This document shows, piece after piece, positions 52,505 to 61,993 of a DNA stretch of 64,000 bases. The stretch is taken from assembly GCA_018398765.1 (NCBI GenBank), contig JAHBMJ010000146.1, positions 1 to 64,000 of the forward strand. The letters are read 5' to 3'. The notes below the pieces were generated by a model that was given only the letters and a program-made list of their open reading frames with translations, was not told where the DNA came from and searched no databases. Positions within the stretch are counted from its first letter, which is position 1. Each line of letters begins with the position of its first letter. The stretch is from Chromera velia (lineage: Eukaryota > Sar > Chromeraceae). Position numbers and translations under genes: made by a program.

Positions 52505-53710
52505 ATGACGGACATCGAGAGTGATTTCGTCGTCGTTGGCGGCGGTATCGTCGGCCTTTCGACCGCGATGCAACTCGGTCTCCGCTTCCCCGGGCGCAAG
52601 GTCGTGCTCGTTGAGAAGGAGCCCGAACCGGCCACGCACCAGACGGGCCACAACAGCGGCGTCATTCATGCCGGCGTCTACTATGCGCCGGGCAGCCTGA
52701 AGGCCAGGTTCTGCCGCGCCGGGTCGGAGGCCACCTTTGCGTTCGCGGAACGCCATGGTATCGCGACGCGGCGCCCCGGCAAGCTCATCGTCGCCACTTC
52801 GCGGATCGAGATGGAGCGCCTGGCGACCCTTGAGGAACGATGCCGGCGGAACGGCCTGTCGGTCGAGCGCATCGACGGGGCCGGGCTCTCGGAACTCGAG
52901 CCCAATGTCGCGGGGCTCGGCGCACTGCGCGTCGCCGAGTCCGGCATCGTGGACTATCGAGAGGTCGCGCAGGCCATGGCGCGCGACATCGAGGCGTCCG
53001 GTGGCCGGTTGATCACCGGTACCCGATTGACGTGCATTTTGGAGACGCCCGGTGAAATCGTCGCCGAAACGGACAAGGGATCGATCCGTGCTTCCTGCCT
53101 GATCGCCTGCGCGGGCCTTCAGGCCGACCGCATCGCGAGGATGGCCGGCCTCGACGCGGACTTCGCCATCGTCCCTTTTCGTGGCGAATACTTCCGCCTT
53201 GCGTTGCGGCACGACCGGATCGTCGACCATCTGATCTATCCGGTGCCCGATCCGGATCTGCCGTTTCTGGGCGTGCATCTGACGCCGATGATCGGTGGCT
53301 ATGTCACGATCGGACCCAATGCGGTCCTGTCCCTGGCGCGTGAAGGCTACGGCCCACGGGCGTTCAATGGATCGGACCTTGGCGACATGGTCCGATTTGC
53401 GGGGTTCTGGCGCACACTGGCCGGCAATTGGCGCGCCGGTATCTCGGAACTGGCCAGTTCATGGAGCCGGTCGCGCTACCTTGCGCTCTGCCGGAGGTAC
53501 GCGCCGTCGCTCGAACTGGACGACATGCTGCCCCACCCGCCGGGCATTCGCGCCCAGGCAGTCTTGCGCGACGGCACACTCGTCCATGACTTTCTTCTGC
53601 GGCAAACGCGTCGGAGCCTGCATGTGTGCAACGCGCCATCGCCGGCGGCGACGGCCGCGATCCCGATCGGCGAGCATATCGTCAAGAGCCTGCCCCCGGA
53701 CCTGTTCTGA
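52505..53710 (+). CDS. lhgO: L-2-hydroxyglutarate oxidase-like FAD enzyme
   Basis: The 401-aa product has the FAD-binding VVGGGIVGLSTA (about residues 11-22), HNSGVIHAGVYY with the residues typical of LhgO, SGIVDYREVAQAMARDI, and FRGEYFRL. The ATG at 52505 is preferred over a GTG three codons before. It follows the TRAP genes by 24 bases and may use a 2-hydroxy acid formed in the same path. The symbol marks closest family; a related hydroxy-acid or amine substrate is possible. Confidence 0.82.
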   Translation: MTDIESDFVVVGGGIVGLSTAMQLGLRFPGRKVVLVEKEPEPATHQTGHNSGVIHAGVYYAPGSLKARFCRAGSEATFAFAERHGIATRRPGKLIVATSRIEMERLATLEERCRRNGLSVERIDGAGLSELEPNVAGLGALRVAESGIVDYREVAQAMARDIEASGGRLITGTRLTCILETPGEIVAETDKGSIRASCLIACAGLQADRIARMAGLDADFAIVPFRGEYFRLALRHDRIVDHLIYPVPDPDLPFLGVHLTPMIGGYVTIGPNAVLSLAREGYGPRAFNGSDLGDMVRFAGFWRTLAGNWRAGISELASSWSRSRYLALCRRYAPSLELDDMLPHPPGIRAQAVLRDGTLVHDFLLRQTRRSLHVCNAPSPAATAAIPIGEHIVKSLPPDLF

Positions 53711-53754
53711 AGCCTGGTCACCATAGGTGACAGACCGGTCAGGGACCGCTCGGA

Positions 53755-55875
53755 CTATTGCGATTGCTTGAGCATAGGAAAAGCCTTGCCGAACCGGGCC
53801 GCTGCAGCCTTGCGCACGAAGACCGGACACTGACCCCACGGACATTTCACGGTGACGCTTGAACCGCCCGCATGTTCGCCACCGCTCCAGGCGTGCAGCC
53901 AGGTCTCGCCATCGGGCAGGGTCACGGTCATCTCACCGGCTCCGGAATGCAGCACAGGTGCGACCAGAACGTCCGGGCCGAGCATGTAGCGCGTGCCGTC
54001 GGCCATGGCGTCGGTTTGCTCCGGGAAATGGTAGAAGACGGGCGCCATCACCGGATCGCCCGTCTGCGCGAAACGGGCGAAGCAATCGGCCAGATAGGGC
54101 CGCAGCGCCTCGCGCACGCGCAGCAATTCGGTCAGCACGCCCTCGACCTCGGCGCCGTAGGACCAGACCTCGTTGGGCCCGCCCGTGTCCGTGAAGATGT
54201 TGAACGTGTCCTGGCCGTAGCTGACCTTCTCGCCCTTTTCGGGCGGCGGTACGCCTTCGGGCACGCGGAAGCCGTGCAGGCGGCAGATCGGCGAGAACAC
54301 GCCGAATTCGAACCAGCGCACAAGCAGTTCGCGAAACGCGTCCGAACCGCCATGGCCGTCATAGAAGCCACCGATGTCGGTTGTCCACCAGCCCATGCCG
54401 GCCATGCCCGCATGCAGACCGGCCGGCACTTGCGCGCGGAACCAGTCCCAGTCCGACCAGACATCGCCGGACCACAGGATGACGCCGTGACGCTGCGAAC
54501 CGGCCCAGGCCGACCGGCACAGAAGGACGCCCGTTCGGCCTTCTGACGCAAGGCCCTCCCGATAGCGCTGCTCGTGCAGCAGCGGATAGGCGCACAGCAT
54601 CTCGGCGCCGTTGCCGAGCGCCGTGCGGACATTTTCGGGATGGGCGGGCCGCATCTCCGGCTCGCACGCATCCAGCCAGAAATGCTCGATGCCGTTGTCG
54701 AGATAGTTTCGCCGTACTAGGTCCCAGTGGAAGTCGCGGGCCTCCGGATTGAAGGCGTCGTAATAGGTGAAGAAACCCGGACCGAACGGATCCTTGTCCG
54801 GGAACGGTATCACCGCCGCCACGCCGCGCTCGGTGGTCAGAAGAAGGCCCCGTTCGGTCATGGTGCGGTAGTGATCGGAGGCTGCCGACACGGTCGGCCA
54901 GATCGAGACCATGGTCTCGACCCCCATGGCGCGCAATTCGTCCACCATGGCTTTCGGATCGGGCCAGTCTTCTGGATCGAACTGCCATTCGCCCTGGCGG
55001 GTCCAATGGAAGAAGTCGATGACGATGCAGGCGAGGGGAAGGCCTCGGCGCTTGTATTCGCGGGCCACCTCGAGCAGTTCGGCCTGATTGCGATAGCGCA
55101 GCTTGCACTGCCAGAAGCCGAGCGCCCAGTCCGGAATGTCGGGCGAATGACCGGTTGCGTCGTGATAGGCGCGGACGATCTCGGCCGGGCTGTCACCGGC
55201 AACCACCCAATAGTCGAGCCCGCCCGTTGCCTCCGCCGTCCAGCGGGTGATGTTGGTGGCGAATTCCGCGCGGCCGACGGCGGGATTGTTCCACAGGAAG
55301 CCGTAGCCGCGCGACGAGACGACGAAGGGGATGACGGCGTGGGCGTTCTGCTGCAGCAGCGTCGTCGAGGTGCCCTTGAGATCCATCCGTCCGTGCTGGG
55401 GCTGGCCGAGACCCCACAGATGCTCGTCGTCATGGGCCTTGAAATGGGCCTCGAGCTTCCACGAGCCGGAGGCGAGCGCCTTGAAGTTGCGCGTTCTGGG
55501 GCCGGCGAAGTGCGGCCGCGTCTCCGAAAGCAGTTCCTCGCCCGTATCGGCGCGCACGAAGCGGATGACCACCTCCTGTTTCACATCGGCGCCATAGCGC
55601 TCGACGATGGTCAGTTCGGCCCTGATGCGGCCATTGGTGAGCGTGGCAAAGCGCTGGTCTATGTTGACAGGGGCCGACGCAATCGGTGCGGGATCGAGCA
55701 GCGCGCTGACATGGGGGTCGACGATTTGCCGCCCCGGCCGGGCCCGCACGCGGACCGCGTCGGCACCCCAGGGTTCGACCCGAACGGTCTCGCCGCCGAA
55801 CCGGCACATGAGCGCTCCACCGTCCTGCCGGAACGGCGCATGGGCCGCGGCTCGGTCCGCCGACGGCGCACTCAA
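53755..55875 (-). CDS. Glycoside hydrolase family 31
   Basis: The product (706 aa from TTG at 55875, overlapping the Rieske stop as TTGA; the ATG at 55809 would cut into the conserved N-terminal domain) is a retaining alpha-glycosidase. The catalytic nucleophile lies in FWLDACEPE (about residue 401) and the acid in WSGDVWSDW. The N-terminal domain with HLWGLGQPQHGRMDLKG is typical of alpha-glucosidase/xylosidase-like GH31. No signal peptide is visible, so it acts on imported sugar. It is last in the LacI operon. Confidence 0.9.
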   Translation of the reverse strand: MSAPSADRAAAHAPFRQDGGALMCRFGGETVRVEPWGADAVRVRARPGRQIVDPHVSALLDPAPIASAPVNIDQRFATLTNGRIRAELTIVERYGADVKQEVVIRFVRADTGEELLSETRPHFAGPRTRNFKALASGSWKLEAHFKAHDDEHLWGLGQPQHGRMDLKGTSTTLLQQNAHAVIPFVVSSRGYGFLWNNPAVGRAEFATNITRWTAEATGGLDYWVVAGDSPAEIVRAYHDATGHSPDIPDWALGFWQCKLRYRNQAELLEVAREYKRRGLPLACIVIDFFHWTRQGEWQFDPEDWPDPKAMVDELRAMGVETMVSIWPTVSAASDHYRTMTERGLLLTTERGVAAVIPFPDKDPFGPGFFTYYDAFNPEARDFHWDLVRRNYLDNGIEHFWLDACEPEMRPAHPENVRTALGNGAEMLCAYPLLHEQRYREGLASEGRTGVLLCRSAWAGSQRHGVILWSGDVWSDWDWFRAQVPAGLHAGMAGMGWWTTDIGGFYDGHGGSDAFRELLVRWFEFGVFSPICRLHGFRVPEGVPPPEKGEKVSYGQDTFNIFTDTGGPNEVWSYGAEVEGVLTELLRVREALRPYLADCFARFAQTGDPVMAPVFYHFPEQTDAMADGTRYMLGPDVLVAPVLHSGAGEMTVTLPDGETWLHAWSGGEHAGGSSVTVKCPWGQCPVFVRKAAAARFGKAFPMLKQSQ

Positions 55876-56186
55876 GCGGGCAGCTCGACGATCACCCGTC
55901 CGCCTTCGACGCGGGCCGGGTAGGTGGCAAGATCGATGCAGGCCGGCGCACCCTTGGCGGCACCGGTGCGGATGTCGAAGCGGCCATTGTGGCGCGGACA
56001 TTCGATGACATAGTCCATCACGAGCCCGTCCTCGAGATGAACCTGTTCATGTGTGCACAGGCCGTCGGTGCAGAACACCTCCTGGCCGAACATGCGATAG
56101 ATGGCATAGGTCTTGCCGCCATGGTCGAACCGGATGAGGTCCTCTTCCTCGATGTCGTCCAGCGCGCACGCGTCGATTGCGGGCAT
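55872..56186 (-). CDS. Rieske [2Fe-2S] ferredoxin, MocE-like
   Basis: The 104-aa product has both Rieske motifs: CTHEQVHL and CPRHNGRFD (residues about 45-52 and 64-72). GGAGAGG before the ATG at 56186 supports the start. It has no membrane anchor. It lies next to the desaturase-like gene, and the pair is like MocD/MocE, in which the ferredoxin feeds electrons to the di-iron oxygenase. Confidence 0.9.
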   Translation of the reverse strand: MPAIDACALDDIEEEDLIRFDHGGKTYAIYRMFGQEVFCTDGLCTHEQVHLEDGLVMDYVIECPRHNGRFDIRTGAAKGAPACIDLATYPARVEGGRVIVELPA

Positions 56187-56213
56187 GGTCCTCTCCAATA
56201 TGTCGGTCGGTTT

Positions 56214-57305
56214 CTATTCGGCGGCGAGCGGCGGCGACTGGCGTGCCGGACCGGCGCCTTCGGGAAGTTGCGGGCGGATGAAATGGTGCGGATCGCGCAA
56301 CTGCCGCAGCACGCAGGGAATGATCTCGCGCCAGGCGGCATAGAGCGAGCGCGAGGGCGGCGGACAGTCGTGCTTCACCGCCTCGTGCAGGCGCGGCAGC
56401 GCGTGATAGGGCACCATTGGGTACATGTGGTGCTCCATGTGATAGTTCATGTTCCAGTAGAGGAAACGCAACACCGGGTTCATCAGGACGGTGCGTGCGT
56501 TCAGACGATGATCCAGCACGTCTTCGGCCAGGCCGAGATGCTGCGGCAGGCCGAGAACGAGCAGCAGCCATGTTCCGTAAAGGCGCGGCAGGCCGATCAG
56601 CATGGCCGGCAGGATCGATCCCATCACCAGGCAGGCGAACAGCGTGGCCGCGTAGATCGCCATATGCGCCCGCGCGATCCAGTAAGCTTTCGGCCGTTCG
56701 CTCTCGGGCACGAAATCGGCCTCGTCCGGGGACAGCCGGCCCATCGCATTGCGTGCCAGCGCGACAAAGCTCTGTGGGGCGCTGACAAGACCGAACAGGT
56801 TGAGCCCGATGACGATCAGCTGCGGCGGCCGCATACCGCTGATCTCCGGGTCGCGGCCGACGATGATCGTGTCGGTATGGTGGCGCGTGTGCGACCATCG
56901 CCAGACCACCGGATTGCGCATCATCATGAAGCTGGCGATCTGGTAGACCACATCGTTCATCCAGACCGTCTTGAAGGCTGTGCGATGGCCGCATTCGTGC
57001 CAGCGTGAATCGGCGGCCGAGCCGTAGAGCACGCCATAGGCGATGAAGAAGGGCACGGCCCACCATGACTCCCAAAGGACAATGCCGCCCGCGCCGGTAA
57101 GCGCCAGCAGGGCGAACCACAGCGCGGTGTCGCGCAGGGCCGGGCCGTCGCTGCGGCGCATCAGCGCCTTCATCGTCTTGCGGTCGATCGGCGTGCGATA
57201 CCATTCCGCCCCGGCCAGACCGTTTTCGATCGCCCGCCGCGCTTCGGGGCCGGTCAGGCTGTAGTCGCGCTCTGTGGGAAACTTGATCAGGTCGAGAAGT
57301 GCCAT
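56214..57305 (-). CDS. Fatty-acid-desaturase-fold di-iron oxygenase, MocD-like
   Basis: The 363-aa membrane protein has the three histidine boxes of this fold: HECGHRT, HTRHHTD and HMEHHMYP, plus four or more membrane helices. Relatives with a Rieske ferredoxin partner, such as MocD of rhizopine use, act as hydroxylases or demethylases. In this operon of glycosidases it may remove an O-alkyl group or hydroxylate an aglycone. A plain lipid desaturase is possible but would not explain the neighbours. It starts at 57305, 7 bases after the PanB-like gene. Confidence 0.87.
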   Translation of the reverse strand: MALLDLIKFPTERDYSLTGPEARRAIENGLAGAEWYRTPIDRKTMKALMRRSDGPALRDTALWFALLALTGAGGIVLWESWWAVPFFIAYGVLYGSAADSRWHECGHRTAFKTVWMNDVVYQIASFMMMRNPVVWRWSHTRHHTDTIIVGRDPEISGMRPPQLIVIGLNLFGLVSAPQSFVALARNAMGRLSPDEADFVPESERPKAYWIARAHMAIYAATLFACLVMGSILPAMLIGLPRLYGTWLLLVLGLPQHLGLAEDVLDHRLNARTVLMNPVLRFLYWNMNYHMEHHMYPMVPYHALPRLHEAVKHDCPPPSRSLYAAWREIIPCVLRQLRDPHHFIRPQLPEGAGPARQSPPLAAE

Positions 57306-57312
57306 TGTCGCC

Positions 57313-58104
57313 TCAGTTCGTGTGTTCGGCGAGCGCTTCGGCGAAGCGCTCCCACTGGCCCGGCGCCATCGCGACCGTCTCGCCTTCATCCGGAAAAGCG
57401 CCCGAGGCGACATCGCGTCGGAATTCGGTGAAGGCGGCGATCCGCTCGCTGTGCAGGCGATCATATTCGGCGCGGAAGTCGCGGTAGGTCCGGGCATGGC
57501 GCGGTATGTGGCCGGACGTTTCGCCCAGAATGTCCGAGGCGAACAGATACTGCACGTCGCAGCCCGGTCCCGAGCCCATCGAGATGACGATCAACGGCGT
57601 CGACCGGCTGATCGCCTCGGCGACCGGTGGCGGCACCACCTCCATCTCCACGGCAAAGGCGCCCGCGCTTTCGTAGCGGCGCACGTCCTCGGCGATGCCG
57701 ATCGCTTCCTCGGCCGTCCTGCCGACCGCGCGCAGGCCTGTCCACCGGGCCTTCTGCGGCACCAGGCCGACATGGCCGACCACCGGAATTCCTTCGCGCG
57801 CCATCGCCTCGACGACGTCGAAGTGCATGGCGCAATAGATCGAATCGGCGCCGTCGGCCAGCGCGTCGAAGGCGGCGCGCTTGGCCTCGTCGGCATTGAC
57901 GTGGTCGCCATAGATGAGCCCGAAGCAGAAATGCGTGTCGGGAGCGGCGTCGCGCAAGGCCCGGCGAAGATGCGCCCGCCCGGACACGATGATCTCGATG
58001 CCGGCCGCTTCGGCGGCCGTGGCATGCTCGGGCGAGGCGACATTGAGCTCGGTAAGCTGCCGCTTGCCTTTTGCGGCGACCAGGTCATGCACTTCCAGCT
58101 TCAT
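57313..58104 (-). CDS. PanB-like (ketopantoate hydroxymethyltransferase family) protein
   Basis: The 263-aa product has the barrel pattern of PanB/phosphoenolpyruvate-mutase-like proteins: an early VSGRAH, YGDHVNADEAKR, VGHVGLVPQKARW, EMEVVPPPVAEAI and VISMGSGPGCDVQYL. It is divergent from true PanB and lies in a sugar operon, so it likely acts on another carbonyl compound or splits one. Its start overlaps the LacI stop by four bases. Confidence 0.8.
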   Translation of the reverse strand: MKLEVHDLVAAKGKRQLTELNVASPEHATAAEAAGIEIIVSGRAHLRRALRDAAPDTHFCFGLIYGDHVNADEAKRAAFDALADGADSIYCAMHFDVVEAMAREGIPVVGHVGLVPQKARWTGLRAVGRTAEEAIGIAEDVRRYESAGAFAVEMEVVPPPVAEAISRSTPLIVISMGSGPGCDVQYLFASDILGETSGHIPRHARTYRDFRAEYDRLHSERIAAFTEFRRDVASGAFPDEGETVAMAPGQWERFAEALAEHTN

Positions 58105-59147
58105 TGCCCGGCGCCCTCCGGCATGGGCGGCATGTCGCTCTCGCGGATGATCAGCTTGCTGTCGATGAAGCTCTGAAGGGGCGCGCGCTCACCGCCCAGC
58201 CTGGCAAGGATCATCCGGCCCATGCGCATGCCGAGCGCATCCAGATCCTGGCTGAAGGTTGTCAGCGGCGGATCGGTCAGTGCGGCCACCGGCATGTCGT
58301 CGCAGCCGATCACGGCGATATCCCGGCCCGGCGCCAGACCGAGGCGCCGCATGGCGTCCATGGCGGAGATGGCGATCATGTCATTGCCGCAGAAGATGGC
58401 CGTCGGCGCGGCTCCGGTTGTGACCAGTTCGGTCAGCGCCTCGCCGCCCGTCCGGCGCGACAGGAAACATTCCACCTCGAGCGCCGGATCGTGTTGGAGA
58501 CCTGCTTCCTCGAGCCCCTGGCGATAGCCAGCGCGCGCATGGTGCGAATAGGTGTAGCGGTAGGGCGTGGAGAGATAGGCAATGCGCTTGTGGCCGAGCC
58601 GGGCAAGGCGTTCGACGGCCGTACGGGCGATGATGGAATGATCGCGATCGATCCAGTCGTGATCGTTACGGTCGGTCTGCCCGATGGTCACGAACGGAAA
58701 GCCGCGCGCCTGAAGGTAGTCGATCCGTTCGTCCTGGGGCCGGGTCCGGCTGAAGATCAGACCGTCGCACCGGTTGCGCTCGACCGCGCGGCGGATGATG
58801 TCGAGTTCCTTTTCATATTCGCGCGCCATGACGACCTGAAGATCGAAGCCCTGCGCCTGAAGCACCATCTCGACGCCGTCGAGCAGGCCAAGAAAGAAGG
58901 GGTCGACGAACTTCGTCCAAGGCTTGGAGACCATGAAGGTAATGGTCTCGGTCTGGCGCGAGCGCAGCGTGGCGGCGGCGAAACTGGCCCGGTAACCCAG
59001 AGCATCGGCGGCCTGCCGGACCTTGTCGCGCGTCTTGCGGCTGACATCGGCGTAGCCGTTCAGCGCACGGCTGACCGTCGACACCGACATGCCGACATGG
59101 GCGGCAACGTCGCGAATCGAAGCCCGGCGCGGAATGGGCTCGTTCAT
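58101..59147 (-). CDS. LacI-family transcriptional regulator
   Basis: The 348-aa product has the LacI helix-turn-helix (RASIRDVAAHVGMSVSTVSRALNGYADVSRKTRDKV) and a sugar-binding domain (FFLGLLDGVEMVLQAQGFDLQVV; IAVIGCDDMPVAALTDPPLTTF). It is made inside the operon that it most likely controls. Its stop overlaps the PanB-like start, and its start overlaps the GH13 stop by four bases. Two matching operators lie in the control region at 60713-60917. Confidence 0.93.
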   Translation of the reverse strand: MNEPIPRRASIRDVAAHVGMSVSTVSRALNGYADVSRKTRDKVRQAADALGYRASFAAATLRSRQTETITFMVSKPWTKFVDPFFLGLLDGVEMVLQAQGFDLQVVMAREYEKELDIIRRAVERNRCDGLIFSRTRPQDERIDYLQARGFPFVTIGQTDRNDHDWIDRDHSIIARTAVERLARLGHKRIAYLSTPYRYTYSHHARAGYRQGLEEAGLQHDPALEVECFLSRRTGGEALTELVTTGAAPTAIFCGNDMIAISAMDAMRRLGLAPGRDIAVIGCDDMPVAALTDPPLTTFSQDLDALGMRMGRMILARLGGERAPLQSFIDSKLIIRESDMPPMPEGAGQ

Positions 59148-60712
59148 GCGGCAGCCTCCGCGATCACATAGCCGTCCGCGGCGATCCCGTCGCCCTCGAA
59201 CGCGCCGGCGAGCACGCGGCTGCGGCCATGCTGGGGGACTGCCCGGCTTTGCCCGGTGAAGTTGAAGCTGCACAGGATGCGCGCGCCCTCGTGCACGCGC
59301 CAGAAACTCAGGCCGGTCTCATCGGCCTCGATCACCTCGAACTCGCCCAGCTTGAGCGCGGGCGTTGTCTTGCGCAGGGCGATCATCGAGCGGCAGTGCG
59401 CAAGGCTCGAGCAGGGGTCCTGGCTCTGCCGTGCAATGCTCTGCTCTGCATGACCGGGCTCGGCCGGCAGCCAGCCGGGCGCCTTCGAAAAGCCGAGCAT
59501 CGGCGTATCGTCCCACGCCATCGGCGTGCGCGCACCGTCGCGGCCCCGACCATGCGGCCAGAAGCGCACCGCCTCCGGGTCCCGCAGCGCTTCGCGCGGA
59601 ACGTTGCCGTGCGCCAGACCCAGTTCCTCGCCCTGATAGACGATGACCGTTCCGCGAAGGCTCAGCAGCAGCGCCTGCAGCATGTTCACCCGGTTCCGAT
59701 TGCCGACCGCGTTCCAGCGCGTGGCGACCCGCGCGACATCGTGATTGGAAAAAGCCCAGGTGGGCCAGCTTTGCCCGGCGCCGGCCGTGGCGACCGTCCG
59801 GGCGATGTGTGCCCCGTCGAGAACCGGTCCGAGCAGTTCGAAACTGTAGGCGGTGTGAAGCCGGCCGGGCTCGGTGTATTCGGCCATCCGCTCGGCCTGG
59901 TTGTCGCAGCTTATCTCGGCAAGCAGCATGTGCTCGCCGGTCGCCGCACGCATCCTCTCCAGGAACGCCAGGTTTTCGGGCCGAGAGCGGTCGTGGACAT
60001 GTTTCTGCATGTAGTAGGGATTGGCCGGCCGATCGCCTGCGTCCACCGGCGGATTGTCGCGCATTTGCGGATCATGCATGTAGAAGTTGGCCACATCGAG
60101 CCGGAAGCCGTCCACACCCTGATCGACCCAGAAGCGCATTGTGTCGAGGATCTCGTCCTGGACCTGCCGGTTGTGAAGGTTCAGGTCCGGCTGTTCGACC
60201 AGGAAATTGTGCAGATAGTACTGCCGCCGGTTCGCATTCCATTCCCACGCGACGCCGCCGAAGCGGGCCAGCCAGTTGTTGGGCAGGCTGCCGTCCGGCT
60301 TCGGGTCGGCCCACACATACCAGTCGGCCTTCGGGTTGTCGGCGCTCGACGCGCTCTCGACGAACCAGGGGTGCAGGTGTGAGGTGTGCGAATAGACCTG
60401 ATCGATGATCACGCGCAGGCCGAGTTCATGGGCGCGTGACGTGACGGACCGGAAATCGGCGAGCGTGCCGAACCGGGGGTCGACGCTCCGATAGTCGGCC
60501 ACGTCATAGCCAGAATCGTACATCGGCGAGGGGAAGAACGGCGTGATCCAGATGCCGTCGACGCCGAGCGCCGCGATATAGTCGAGCCGATCGCGCAGGC
60601 CGGGCAGATCGCCCTCGCCGTCGCCATTGGAATCGGCGAAGCTACGCAGATAGACCTCGTAAAGGCACGCGCCGCGCCACCATTGCTCCGTCCGGCTGTT
60701 CCCGTTCTTCAC
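59144..60712 (-). CDS. Glycoside hydrolase family 13 alpha-glucosidase
   Basis: The product (522 aa) has all GH13 motifs: nucleophile in DGFRLDVANFY, acid in LLAEISCDN, and FSNHDVARV with the third acid. YEVYLRSFADSNGDGEGDLPGL near the start is typical of alpha-glucosidases of the oligo-1,6-glucosidase group. The GTG at 60712 has GGAG six bases before; an upstream in-frame ATG has no such site and adds unusual sequence. It is first in the operon, right after the operator region, and has no signal peptide. Confidence 0.92.
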   Translation of the reverse strand: MKNGNSRTEQWWRGACLYEVYLRSFADSNGDGEGDLPGLRDRLDYIAALGVDGIWITPFFPSPMYDSGYDVADYRSVDPRFGTLADFRSVTSRAHELGLRVIIDQVYSHTSHLHPWFVESASSADNPKADWYVWADPKPDGSLPNNWLARFGGVAWEWNANRRQYYLHNFLVEQPDLNLHNRQVQDEILDTMRFWVDQGVDGFRLDVANFYMHDPQMRDNPPVDAGDRPANPYYMQKHVHDRSRPENLAFLERMRAATGEHMLLAEISCDNQAERMAEYTEPGRLHTAYSFELLGPVLDGAHIARTVATAGAGQSWPTWAFSNHDVARVATRWNAVGNRNRVNMLQALLLSLRGTVIVYQGEELGLAHGNVPREALRDPEAVRFWPHGRGRDGARTPMAWDDTPMLGFSKAPGWLPAEPGHAEQSIARQSQDPCSSLAHCRSMIALRKTTPALKLGEFEVIEADETGLSFWRVHEGARILCSFNFTGQSRAVPQHGRSRVLAGAFEGDGIAADGYVIAEAAA

Positions 60713-60742
60713 GCGCTTCTCCGTATGATTCCGTTTGGAAAT

Positions 60743-60756
60743 CAAAATCGTTTTTG
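60743..60756. promoter_or_regulatory. LacI-type operator candidate, left copy
   Basis: CAAAATCGTTTTTG is a 14-base near-palindrome with a central CG. It has the form of LacI/GalR-family operators and lies 31 bases before the GH13 start. Confidence 0.55.
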
Positions 60757-60857
60757 TAAATTCGTCAAGGCACAAGCGCGATCCGAGCGCAAAAATTAGC
60801 GGTTCTCGAAAAATTCGGGTTGACGGATCAGCCAAATCCGAAAATCATGCCGATGAT

Positions 60858-60873
60858 CCAAAAACGTTTTTGG
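60858..60873. promoter_or_regulatory. LacI-type operator candidate, right copy
   Basis: CCAAAAACGTTTTTGG is a perfect 16-base palindrome with central CG, 45 bases before the sugar-binding-protein start. With the left copy, 115 bases away, it could hold a repression loop over the divergent promoters. Confidence 0.7.
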
Positions 60874-60917
60874 AACGCGTCCGATAAAACGGGCGTCGAG
60901 AAAGAGGGAGGAAATAC

Positions 60918-61925
60918 ATGCGACTGTTCGCAAAGGCCCGGGCCGTGGGGATGATGTGCGCGGCCGTTTCGGCGCTTGCCATGGCCGCCGCGCCGGCGGC
61001 CGCCCAGGATGGGGACAAATGGTGCTCGGGCCAGACGATCCGACTTTTCTCGGGCGGGCCGGCCGGCGGAGCCTTCAACTCGATCATCGACCGCGGCGCC
61101 ATGCAGGCGGCCGAGGACACCGGCGCCGAGGTTCAGATCGTCTATTCGGACTGGGACTTCGACCGCATGGTGCAGCAGCTTCGCGAGGCGATCAGCCAGG
61201 CGCCAGACGGGATCGCGATGATGGGCCATCCGGGCGATGACGCCCTGATGCCGCTTGCTGAACAGGCCGACGAGGCCGGCATCCCCATGATGTACATGAA
61301 CGTCGACGTGCCCCGTATCCGGGAGCGGTTCGGCTCGGGCTATGTCGGGGCGACGCTCTACAATCAGGGTCAGGCACTTGGTGCCGAAACGCTTCGCCTG
61401 GCCGGCGACAGGATCGGCCCGGGCGACAAGGCGATCGTGATGAGCCGCTGGGAGAGCGAGAACCGGGCACAGCGCGAACTCGGCCTTGTCGACGCGCTCG
61501 AGGATGCCGGCATCGAGGTGATCAAGCTGCAGGAGGCCGAGGGCGCCTCAGCCGACCAGATGCTGCAATTGCCCACGCTGACATCGACCCTGCTGTCGAA
61601 CCCGGAAGTCAAGCTGATCGGCTATCCGGGCGGCCCCTGGCTCTCTGCGGCGCCGGTCTTCATGGAAGCGGTCGGCAAGGCGCCCGACGAGATCATCGGC
61701 GTCGGTTTCGACCTCGGCCAGGGCGTCATGCGCGCCTTTGACGGCGGGTACGTGCTGGTCACATCCGACCAGCAGCCGTACCTGCAGGGCTACATGCCGG
61801 TTCTGTCGCTGTGCCAGCAGCTGGTCTACAAGCTCGGCCCGCTCAACGTCGACACCGGCGCCGGCTTCGTCACCGTGGACAACTATCAGGACGTTGCTCC
61901 GCTCGCCGAACAGGGCATTCGCTGA
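60918..61925 (+). CDS. Sugar ABC transporter substrate-binding protein, Frc/Rbs type
   Basis: The 335-aa product has a signal peptide (ending in AAAPAAAQ) and the periplasmic sugar-binding fold of the ribose/fructose class. Marks are SDWDFDRMVQQLREAISQAPDGIAM, GHPGDDALMPLAEQADEAGIP, and the late GFDLGQGVM. A good ribosome site (GAGGGAGG) precedes it. It is the first gene of the divergent importer operon. Confidence 0.9.
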   Translation: MRLFAKARAVGMMCAAVSALAMAAAPAAAQDGDKWCSGQTIRLFSGGPAGGAFNSIIDRGAMQAAEDTGAEVQIVYSDWDFDRMVQQLREAISQAPDGIAMMGHPGDDALMPLAEQADEAGIPMMYMNVDVPRIRERFGSGYVGATLYNQGQALGAETLRLAGDRIGPGDKAIVMSRWESENRAQRELGLVDALEDAGIEVIKLQEAEGASADQMLQLPTLTSTLLSNPEVKLIGYPGGPWLSAAPVFMEAVGKAPDEIIGVGFDLGQGVMRAFDGGYVLVTSDQQPYLQGYMPVLSLCQQLVYKLGPLNVDTGAGFVTVDNYQDVAPLAEQGIR

Positions 61926-61993
61926 CACCTCCCGGACGGGGCGGGCCCTCGGGCCCGTCCCTTCTCTTCGCGTCGGAAAACGAGGATTGCACC

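Noticed and set aside
51134-53278. 714-codon minus-strand frame over the TRAP and oxidase genes
   Set aside because: It is a shadow frame of high-GC genes; the plus-strand products are complete known families.
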